Source: Bacteroidales bacterium
GTDB lineage: Bacteria; Bacteroidota; Bacteroidia; Bacteroidales; UBA932
Direction: 5' to 3'
DNA length: 5,163 nt
NCBI GenBank assembly: GCA_017554135.1
Contig: JAFZIX010000027.1
Span: 1-5,163 of the forward strand
This document shows, piece by piece, positions 1 through 5,163 of the stretch. The notes under the pieces are model-generated. The model was not told the DNA's origin. It ran no database searches and saw nothing but the letters and a program-made list of their open reading frames with translations. Made by a program: the position numbers and the translations under genes. Within the stretch, counting starts at the first letter, position 1; the number at the start of each line of letters is the position of its first letter.

Positions 1-1123
1 GCTGGGGTTTCAGCATTGTGGCACGGGTGCCGAATATCGTTTCGCCGTTGGCGGAGAGCCACTTTCCCATTTCCGCCAGGCGTACAACGCTCTCTTCGGG
101 GATGCATCCGTCCGGCTGAGGGCCTACGTTCAGCAGCAGGTTCGCGTTGCGGCCGGCGGTGGCGAGCAGGATGCGGATGAGTTCGGGCACGGACTTCCAG
201 TTTTCGTCCTTGATATCATAGCCCCAACTCTTGTTCAGGGTCTTGCAGGTCTCCAGCGCCAGTTCGGTGCTGACATGGGAGGTGCGGCCGTATCCGGCAG
301 TATTCTCTCCGGGGATGTCGCGCTCGAACACCTGGATATCCTCTCCGGGGATGGGCACGCGGTGGTGGTTGTTCGCCACCAGGCAGGACGGCTGGAGCGA
401 GTGGATGAGCGTGTAGATGCGCTCGTATCCCCAGTCGAAATCGATCACCATCTCCTGGCCGGGCTCGGGCTTCTTGATCTTCGCCCAGTCGCCGTCGAAC
501 CAGATGCAGCCGATGGGGCCGTAGTTGGTCAGCAGTTCTGTGATTTGCGCGCACATGAAGTCCAGGTACTTGGCGTAGAGAGCCTTCTCGGCGTCCGTAT
601 GGGCAATTGCGGGATCGCGGGGATAATCGTCGCGGCCCCAGTCGAGGATCGAATAGTAGAAATTCAGCGTCAGGCCCTCCCTGTGGCAGGCATCGGCGAG
701 TTCCCTGATGATGTCCCGCCCGTAGGGGGTATCGTCCACTATATTATAAGGAGACGCCTTCGTCGCGAACATCGAGAATCCGTCGTGGTGGCGGGAGGTG
801 ATGGTGATGTACTTCGCGCCGGAAGCCTTGATCTGCTTCACCCATTCATCCGCATTGAACCTGGAGGGATAGAATCCGCCCGGGAGTTTGGAGTATTCCT
901 TGTAGGGGATCTTCTCGTTATACATCACCCACTCGCCGCGGGCAAGCATGGAATAAATGCCCCAGTGGATGAAAACGCCGAATTTATTGTCCCGGAACTG
1001 CTCCTTGGCGGCAGCCGCTTCGGGGGTGGGGACATATCCCTGGATGCCTTCCTTGATGTCGGCGGGGCCCTGCGAGAGCATGCCGGCCGAAAGGAGTGCG
1101 GAAACAATTAAACTGAATAGCAT
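1..1123 (-). CDS. GH29 alpha-L-fucosidase, exported, C-terminus cut by window edge
   Basis: Retaining exo-alpha-L-fucosidase that hydrolyses terminal alpha-L-fucose from glycans, probably in the periplasm. Translating the minus strand from the ATG at 1123-1121 gives 374 open codons to the left edge. GH29 hallmarks appear in order: FGVFIHWG (residues 48-55), SRHHDGFSMF (110-119), WFDGD (208-212) and LLLNVGPQPDG (329-339), then a conserved barrel-end segment EMGKWLSANGETIFGTRA. D210 in WFDGD (bases 494-496) is the expected catalytic nucleophile. E267 in the FERD motif is my guess for the acid/base residue, which varies between GH29 subgroups. The visible part is essentially the (beta/alpha)8 barrel; the usual C-terminal beta-sandwich would lie off the edge. 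Residues 1-18 (MLFSLIVSALLSAGMLSQ) look like a signal peptide but have no basic residue, which is odd. The start follows the upstream stop codon by 3 nt, so expression probably depends on that gene. Family assignment is very firm; linkage specificity cannot be read. Confidence 0.95.
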   Translation of the reverse strand, partial: MLFSLIVSALLSAGMLSQGPADIKEGIQGYVPTPEAAAAKEQFRDNKFGVFIHWGIYSMLARGEWVMYNEKIPYKEYSKLPGGFYPSRFNADEWVKQIKASGAKYITITSRHHDGFSMFATKASPYNIVDDTPYGRDIIRELADACHREGLTLNFYYSILDWGRDDYPRDPAIAHTDAEKALYAKYLDFMCAQITELLTNYGPIGCIWFDGDWAKIKKPEPGQEMVIDFDWGYERIYTLIHSLQPSCLVANNHHRVPIPGEDIQVFERDIPGENTAGYGRTSHVSTELALETCKTLNKSWGYDIKDENWKSVPELIRILLATAGRNANLLLNVGPQPDGCIPEESVVRLAEMGKWLSANGETIFGTRATMLKPQ

Positions 1124-1129
1124 ATTCTA
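1121..1129 (-). other. Tight stop-start junction between phosphoesterase and fucosidase genes
   Basis: On the minus strand the upstream gene ends AAA TAG, followed by AAT and then the fucosidase ATG. The stop (1129-1127) and the start (1123-1121) are in the same reading frame, with one sense codon between them. There is no room for a promoter, terminator or independent leader, so the two genes are almost certainly one mRNA with translational coupling. No Shine-Dalgarno-like sequence is visible in the end of the upstream gene, as is usual in Bacteroidota. Amber readthrough would fuse the two proteins, but a hydrophobic signal-like segment would then sit internally, so I read the TAG as a true stop. 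Confidence 0.8.
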
Positions 1130-3919
1130 TTTTCTGGTTAGGGTGAATCCGCCGTTGGTCATGGCCTTGTTCGGATTCGCCTGGTAAATAACATTGTATG
1201 TATCGTAGATGTCGGCAGCCGCAGGGCTGGCGTTCTTGCAGACCGCACAGGTAATCCCTATGATATAAGGACTGCTGGTATGAGGATTGGCGGTGTTGAG
1301 TTTCTGGAAGGGGAAGTCGTAATTCAACTTGCTGAAATCATTGAGGAAATTGAACCAGAGCCAGGTGTAATTGTTGTTGGTTCCCACTGGCACCGGCACG
1401 AAATTCCAGGGAGATTCCACCGCGTTGGCAGATGCACCGAGTTCAGGGATAAAGCATACATAAGGATATGTGGCGTTCCCGTTGGAAACCGACTGCGCCT
1501 TGCGCTCGTCGAGGAAAAGGCCGAATCTGGCAGTGCGGTTGTCGTAATCGATCACGAATGCGGCATCGGCAACAGCATCGAGATACAGACCACGGACACC
1601 CAGATTGTTGGTGTAGGTTTTTCCATCTATGTCAGTAAGAGTCTCGCCATAAAGGGCATCGCCTATCGTGATATCCATGGTAATATCCGGCGCAGCGGTA
1701 GTCACATTGGTATTGTTGGAGAACCGCTGTGTGCGGAATGCCCAGGTGCCCTTCAAATCAGCGGCGGATACCTGTGTCACCTTATATAATTCCCCGTTGG
1801 GAAGGGCAATCTGCTCGGAGCGGGGCTTGCCGGAAGTGTTGGCGGTCCAACTTACATGACCTGTAGTATAACTGAGCCAGGTGCCGGAAACGCTGCCTGT
1901 GCCGCCGTCATAGTCGGCCGAGCCGGCCGCATCACCGGTCCATTTGCTCTTGGAATATGCTCCCACGGAGAATTCCTTTTCCAGAGGGGCGCTTTCAGCC
2001 CCCCAGGAATCGTAAGCGATTATCTGGAATTTATATGTACCTTCCGCCAGGTTCCCGAGAGAGAAGTTGTATTCCGTCTTCATCATCGAGGTCTGCGGGC
2101 TGCGGTAGAAGTCGGACATTATGAACTTGGATGCCAGGGTGCTGCCGTCTTTCGTCAAGGTATACCCGTAATGATGCACGAACTCGTCGTCGGTTCCCGC
2201 CGCCCATTTGGCGGATACGGGAGCGCTGCCATCATTGAGGGCGCCGACCTCGAAACTAAGGGTAGAAAGCGAAGGCGCGGTGTTCGCGGCCGCGAGGCCG
2301 ATATGATTGTATTTTTCGAGATGGGATTTGTCGGATGCGGGCGGAGCGGTCTCCCAGGCCTTTCCGATAACGGCGGAACGATAGAAATCCATCCTGGTCG
2401 CACGCATGAAGCCGTTGGCGTCGAACTGGACCAGAAGGCCCTCGGAGTATTCTCCGGCATCATTAAGCACAGTGCTGCTCGACTTGTTTTCGTAGTTGCC
2501 GCCCTCGAATGCCATATAACTGACGGATGCGCATCCCATGGCGGTGAAACCACCCTGCCAGATGCTGCGTGGATCATTCAGGGGGAAATGGAGATGCCCG
2601 CCGAAAGTAACCACCTGGGGATATTTGTTCAGGATATCCGTCAGCGAACTGGTGTACCAGTATGTGCCCAGGGTGCTGCCGTAGACGGTATTATAAATCA
2701 TCGGATGGGTTATCAGCAAAACGTACCTGCCGGGGTCGGCCTCGGTAACAGACTTGAGGACTCCGTCGAGCCAGGTGGTGGCATCCGCATCGTAAAGCAC
2801 CGGATCGTCGTTGTTGGGAGTGATGGCGATTATATGATAATTTCCCACTATGCAGTGCCTGCACTCGAAGTTGATTCGCATTGCCTGGTCCTGGTCCGTC
2901 AGAAAATAATCATCCCCGAGGATATCGCGGAAGACTGCGTTCTGCGTCACGGTGTTTACGGACCACTTGCATCCGGGATTCATGTCATGGTTGCCCACTG
3001 CATAGATCATAGGCACCTTCTTCGGGTCGAACTGGGCCTCATACAGGCTCTTGAGAGTGCTGATCTGGCTCTGGTTGACCGTATTCACAAGGTCTCCCGC
3101 GATCAGCACCGCATCCAATCCGTCGGCATCCTTTTCAGCCGCACGGCCCTTGAGTTGCGAAAGCGCGGCGGTAAACTTGGCCTCGGAGCCATATCCGTTG
3201 CCTATATGCGTATCGCTCATCACGCCGAAAGAAGCGACTATAGCGTTCTCATCAAACGCTTTGACCTGGGTCACGCTGATCAGCGGAATTGTATACACGG
3301 TGCCGTCGTTCAAGGTGAACACCACGTTGCCTTCCACAACCTCCACGCTGCGGAACACGACGCCGGAGTTCGAAGAACCCGCGGTGGCGGCGCCGAGTTT
3401 CACCCAGGTTTCTTCGTTATCGTAGGATACATACCAGTATCCGCCTTCTATCTTCAACTTGGGGGTGATGCCGTTTGTGCCGTTAGTTCCGTTGGTGCCA
3501 TCCGTGCCGTTTTTGGCGGATGCCGGAATCCACTTGCCGGATGCATCCAGCAGGAGTTCCCCGTCAATGGTCCAGTACAGCACGCCGCCGACATCCTTCA
3601 CCCCGATCTTGGGCGTGACGTAATCCTTGTTGATGAATATCTTGGAGGTGCCGCTTTTGCTGTAGGTTATCTCCCAGCCCGCTTTGCCGTCTTCTTCGAT
3701 GGCGCGGATGGAGGTGACTACATCCTGGGCGGCCATGGCATCCAGCAGCGTCTTGAGGGAGGCTATTTCAGTATTGGCGGCGGCCACCTGCCTCTCGAGC
3801 GCAGTCACGCGCTCTTCCAGTTTGTCCAGACGGTCCAAAATGTCGCTGTCGTCGAATTCCGAGCAACTGAAAGGCAATAATGCGGCAAGCAAAACAGCCG
3901 CGCGAAGTAAGAATCTCAT
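1127..3919 (-). CDS. Multi-domain surface lipoprotein with calcineurin-like metallophosphoesterase domain
   Basis: A 930-residue predicted lipoprotein that should hydrolyse phosphomono- or phosphodiesters at a two-metal centre outside the cytoplasm. Domains in order: lipoprotein signal peptide, with C19 in LLPFSC as the likely lipidated cysteine, followed by acidic SEFDDSD, which resembles a Bacteroidota surface-export signal; coiled coil (about 27-65, heptad-like Leu/Val pattern); DUF4988-like module (about 66-178) interrupted by a collagen-like GTN linker (137-150); a short beta-rich stretch (187-220); metallophosphoesterase core (about 228-510); Fn3-like domain (about 547-652); and a C-terminal domain (about 655-930) that I do not recognise. 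All core metal and catalytic motifs are present: D236-x-H238, G275-D276, G309-N-H-D312, H405 and G441-H-L-H444. The start at 3919 was chosen because it places the signal peptide at the N-terminus; an in-frame ATG at 3961 would add 14 residues before it. It is first in an operon with a GH29 fucosidase and divergent from a GH92 mannosidase, so a glycan-linked phosphate substrate is plausible but unproven. Enzyme class is firm; substrate is unknown. Confidence 0.9.
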   Translation of the reverse strand: MRFLLRAAVLLAALLPFSCSEFDDSDILDRLDKLEERVTALERQVAAANTEIASLKTLLDAMAAQDVVTSIRAIEEDGKAGWEITYSKSGTSKIFINKDYVTPKIGVKDVGGVLYWTIDGELLLDASGKWIPASAKNGTDGTNGTNGTNGITPKLKIEGGYWYVSYDNEETWVKLGAATAGSSNSGVVFRSVEVVEGNVVFTLNDGTVYTIPLISVTQVKAFDENAIVASFGVMSDTHIGNGYGSEAKFTAALSQLKGRAAEKDADGLDAVLIAGDLVNTVNQSQISTLKSLYEAQFDPKKVPMIYAVGNHDMNPGCKWSVNTVTQNAVFRDILGDDYFLTDQDQAMRINFECRHCIVGNYHIIAITPNNDDPVLYDADATTWLDGVLKSVTEADPGRYVLLITHPMIYNTVYGSTLGTYWYTSSLTDILNKYPQVVTFGGHLHFPLNDPRSIWQGGFTAMGCASVSYMAFEGGNYENKSSSTVLNDAGEYSEGLLVQFDANGFMRATRMDFYRSAVIGKAWETAPPASDKSHLEKYNHIGLAAANTAPSLSTLSFEVGALNDGSAPVSAKWAAGTDDEFVHHYGYTLTKDGSTLASKFIMSDFYRSPQTSMMKTEYNFSLGNLAEGTYKFQIIAYDSWGAESAPLEKEFSVGAYSKSKWTGDAAGSADYDGGTGSVSGTWLSYTTGHVSWTANTSGKPRSEQIALPNGELYKVTQVSAADLKGTWAFRTQRFSNNTNVTTAAPDITMDITIGDALYGETLTDIDGKTYTNNLGVRGLYLDAVADAAFVIDYDNRTARFGLFLDERKAQSVSNGNATYPYVCFIPELGASANAVESPWNFVPVPVGTNNNYTWLWFNFLNDFSKLNYDFPFQKLNTANPHTSSPYIIGITCAVCKNASPAAADIYDTYNVIYQANPNKAMTNGGFTLTRK
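3470..3511 (-). repeat. Collagen-like GTN/GTD tandem codon repeat within the lipoprotein
   Basis: Four 9-nt units encode the linker NGTDGTNGTNGTNG (residues 137-150). Each unit is a Gly codon (GGC or GGA), a variable Thr codon and an AAC or GAT codon. The Thr codon differs in every unit (ACG, ACC, ACT, ACA), so the protein pattern is kept while the DNA repeats are imperfect. It lies between two similar mini-modules: TPKIGVK...YWTIDG (102-120) and TPKLKIE...YWYVSYD (152-167). This GxDG/GxNG linker style is typical of DUF4988-type lipoproteins and probably acts as a flexible or rod-like spacer holding the enzyme off the membrane. Confidence 0.8.
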
Positions 3920-3932
3920 GTTATTAACTTCT

Positions 3933-3942
3933 ATTGGCCAAT
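3933..3942. repeat. Perfect 10-bp palindrome in the divergent intergenic region
   Basis: ATTGGCCAAT reads the same on both strands. It lies 14 bp upstream of the lipoprotein start codon, between that start and the putative minus-strand -7 box, so it would fall in the 5' untranslated leader or at its beginning. It could be half of an operator for a regulator of the cluster, but a 10-bp palindrome in AT-rich DNA can occur by chance and no second copy is visible in the window. Confidence 0.3.
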
Positions 3943-3949
3943 TATCCGT

Positions 3950-3957
3950 TAAAGGTA
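3950..3957 (-). promoter_or_regulatory. Possible -7 box for the lipoprotein-fucosidase operon
   Basis: The minus strand reads TACCTTTA, one mismatch from the Bacteroidota -7 consensus TAnnTTTG. A transcript starting about 6 nt downstream would have a leader of about 24 nt before the ATG at 3919, a normal arrangement. No TTTG -33 box is seen at the expected distance of about 20 bp, so the call rests on one imperfect element and its position in the only non-coding stretch upstream of the operon. Confidence 0.4.
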
Positions 3958-3962
3958 GCAAT

Positions 3963-3973
3963 TTTTCAGAAAA
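3963..3973. repeat. Short inverted repeat TTTTC-A-GAAAA
   Basis: Two perfect 5-bp arms flank a single central base, in the middle of the divergent region and between the two putative -7 boxes. The position would suit a regulator acting on both promoters. It is too short to form a transcription terminator and lacks a GC-rich stem. Functional meaning is speculative. Confidence 0.25.
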
Positions 3974-3980
3974 TATCCAC

Positions 3981-3988
3981 TATATTTG
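3981..3988 (+). promoter_or_regulatory. Perfect TAnnTTTG -7-like box just before the GH92 gene
   Basis: TATATTTG matches the Bacteroidota -7 consensus exactly and ends 4 nt before the ATG at 3993. If it is functional, transcription would begin at or very near the start codon, giving a leaderless or nearly leaderless mRNA. No TTTG -33 box is present about 20 bp upstream; only a T-run lies nearby (3962-3966). The motif may be coincidental in AT-rich DNA, with the true promoter elsewhere in the 73-bp gap. Confidence 0.4.
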
Positions 3989-3992
3989 AGAT

Positions 3993-5163
3993 ATGAAACC
4001 ACGTATCGCGATTTTGGCAGCGTTCGCCTGCCTCTCTTTCAGCCTTTCGGCCCAGCATACCCAATATGTGAATCCTTTCATCGGCACCGCCGGCATGGGG
4101 CACACCTTCCCCGGAGCCTGCGTTCCCTTCGGGGGCGTGCAACTCAGTCCGGATACCGACATGATCCCCCACAACATCCAGGGGAAATATCAGCCGCGTA
4201 CCTATGAATACTGCGCCGGCTACCAGTACGACGACCGCACCATAGTCGGCTTCAGCCACACGCACTTCAGCGGAACCGGCCACTCCGACCTCGGAGACAT
4301 CCTCATTATGCCCGGCACGGGCGAGGTGCAACTGGTCCCCGGCACTGCGGAGGATCCTGACGGAGGATACCGCCAGCGCTTCAGCCACGACACCGAATCC
4401 GCCGGTGCGGGCCACTACGAGGTCACCCTGGCGGACAGCGGCATCAAGGCGGAACTCACTGCCACCCAGCGAGTTGGCGTGCACCGCTACACCTTCCCCG
4501 GCGCGGACGGCCACATTGTGCTGGACCTCGACCACGGCATCTACAACTACGACGGCAAGACCCTTTGGGCGGAGGTCCGCGTGGTCTCCCCCACCCTCAT
4601 CACCGGCTACCGCATCACCAACGGCTGGGCGCGCACGAACTACACCTACTTCGCCATCAGTTTCTCCCAGCCCGTCACCGAATACGGCTGGAAGGACAAG
4701 GCCCCCGTCTACTACAAGGGCGGATATAGCAAGTTTCCCCAGTACAAGAACTTCCCGGAGATGGCAGGGCGCAAACTCGCCGCCTGGTTCAAGTTCGACA
4801 CCGGGGCCAACCCGGAACTCACGGTGAAGGTGGGCATATCCGCCACCGGAACCACGGGAGCGCTCAAGAACCTGAAGGCGGAGGCGGAAGGCAAGAGTTT
4901 CGCGCAGATCCGCTCCGAGGCGGAAGCAGCATGGGAGAAGGAACTCTCCTGCATAGAAATCCAGGGCACGGAGGCAGAGAAAACCATGTTCTACACCTCC
5001 CTCTACCATACCATGATCAATCCTTCGATCTATCAGGATGTGGACGGACTCTACCGCGGGCTCGACCATGAACTCCACCAGGCGGAAGGCTTCACCAACT
5101 ACACCGTTTTCTCGCTCTGGGACACCTACCGTGCGGAGCACCCTTTCCTGGCGCTGCTCAAGC
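3993..5163 (+). CDS. GH92 exo-alpha-mannosidase, exported, C-terminal half cut by window edge
   Basis: Calcium-dependent, inverting exo-acting alpha-mannosidase, the family that trims alpha-1,2/1,3/1,4/1,6-mannose from N-glycans and fungal mannan. 390 codons are visible out of about 730-770 usual for the family. Residues 1-20 form a signal peptide with basic K2 and R4, a hydrophobic core and a probable cleavage SLSA-Q21, pointing to a periplasmic or secreted enzyme rather than a lipoprotein. Family motifs: YVNPFIGT (25-32), GHTFPGACVPFG (36-47), GFSHTHFSGTG (86-96) with DLGDI following, and FSLWDTYRAEHPF (373-385) at the start of the (alpha/alpha)6 catalytic domain. The visible part is the N-terminal beta-sandwich plus the linker and the first helices. 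The catalytic acid/base residues and the residues that set linkage specificity lie off the edge. The ATG at 3993 is chosen because it alone gives a complete signal peptide; no Shine-Dalgarno is visible. It is divergent from the phosphoesterase-fucosidase operon. Confidence 0.95.
   Translation, partial: MKPRIAILAAFACLSFSLSAQHTQYVNPFIGTAGMGHTFPGACVPFGGVQLSPDTDMIPHNIQGKYQPRTYEYCAGYQYDDRTIVGFSHTHFSGTGHSDLGDILIMPGTGEVQLVPGTAEDPDGGYRQRFSHDTESAGAGHYEVTLADSGIKAELTATQRVGVHRYTFPGADGHIVLDLDHGIYNYDGKTLWAEVRVVSPTLITGYRITNGWARTNYTYFAISFSQPVTEYGWKDKAPVYYKGGYSKFPQYKNFPEMAGRKLAAWFKFDTGANPELTVKVGISATGTTGALKNLKAEAEGKSFAQIRSEAEAAWEKELSCIEIQGTEAEKTMFYTSLYHTMINPSIYQDVDGLYRGLDHELHQAEGFTNYTVFSLWDTYRAEHPFLALLK

Noticed and set aside
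305..353. A 13-bp direct repeat, CTCTCCGGGGATG, at 305-317 and 341-353
   Set aside because: It encodes two IPGE motifs 12 residues apart (258-261 and 270-273) in the fucosidase, which I recall as a common pattern in this GH29 group. It is explained by protein conservation, not a mobile or regulatory repeat.
275..1111. A 278-codon open frame antisense to the fucosidase
   Set aside because: Codon-aligned mirror of GH29; it ends where the fucosidase uses a TTA leucine codon (residue 5). No domain is recognisable.
1124..1126. Possible terminator or promoter between the phosphoesterase and fucosidase genes
   Set aside because: The gap is only 3 nt and no stem-loop is apparent at the junction.
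1856..3880. A 674-codon open frame on the plus strand, antisense to the phosphoesterase lipoprotein
   Set aside because: It is exactly codon-aligned with the real gene, so its stops would require sense TTA, CTA or TCA codons, which this GC-rich gene avoids. Its product shows no recognisable motif, while the sense strand has a full set of catalytic motifs and a lipoprotein signal.
3917..3961. Upstream ATG at 3961 as an alternative start of the lipoprotein, adding 14 residues
   Set aside because: It would bury the lipoprotein signal peptide behind a polar extension and place the start upstream of the likely promoter box. The ATG at 3919 is preferred.
4405..4827. A 140-codon Ser/Thr/Pro/Arg-rich open frame overlapping GH92 in another plus-strand frame
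   Set aside because: The low-complexity composition is typical of an out-of-frame reading of GC-rich coding DNA. It lies wholly within the well-supported GH92 gene.
3966..5141. A 391-codon open frame antisense to the GH92 gene
   Set aside because: Also codon-aligned with the real gene and explained by avoidance of TTA, CTA and TCA codons. The Val/Gly/Glu-rich product has no recognisable family, and the plus strand carries clear GH92 motifs.

Overview
The window looks like Bacteroidota (Bacteroidales) DNA, probably from a gut or other host- or glycan-associated member. This rests on three things: the protein families (GH29, GH92, and an N-terminal DUF4988-like, collagen-like lipoprotein module common in Bacteroides-type surface proteins), the lack of clear Shine-Dalgarno sequences, and a promoter-like TAnnTTTG motif. 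Base composition is fairly GC-rich by eye, which fits higher-GC Bacteroidales such as the Alistipes/Rikenellaceae group. I cannot fix the genus from sequence alone.

The layout is two divergent transcription units around a 73-bp AT-rich intergenic region (3920-3992). Leftward (minus strand) lies a tight operon. A 930-residue surface-lipoprotein-type calcineurin-like metallophosphoesterase (1127-3919) is followed after only 3 nt by a GH29 alpha-L-fucosidase (1123 down to the left edge, C-terminus missing). Rightward (plus strand) lies the first 390 codons of a GH92 exo-alpha-mannosidase (3993 to the right edge). Coding density is close to complete. There are no RNA genes, insertion sequences, CRISPR arrays or terminators that I can see.

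Functionally this is a fragment of a glycan-degradation locus (PUL-like or an orphan CAZyme cluster). The fucosidase removes alpha-L-fucose and the GH92 enzyme removes alpha-mannose. The cell-surface phosphoesterase may act on phosphate or phosphodiester groups of the same glycan. The combination points to host N-glycans or to phosphorylated and fucosylated mannose-rich glycans, but the substrate is inference. No SusC/SusD pair or regulator is in the window.

The best leads are: the multi-domain phosphoesterase with an unrecognised C-terminal domain of about 275 residues; the single amber codon separating it in frame from the fucosidase; and the promoter-like box only 4 nt before the GH92 start codon. 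I did not find anything that I can call a wholly new biological system.
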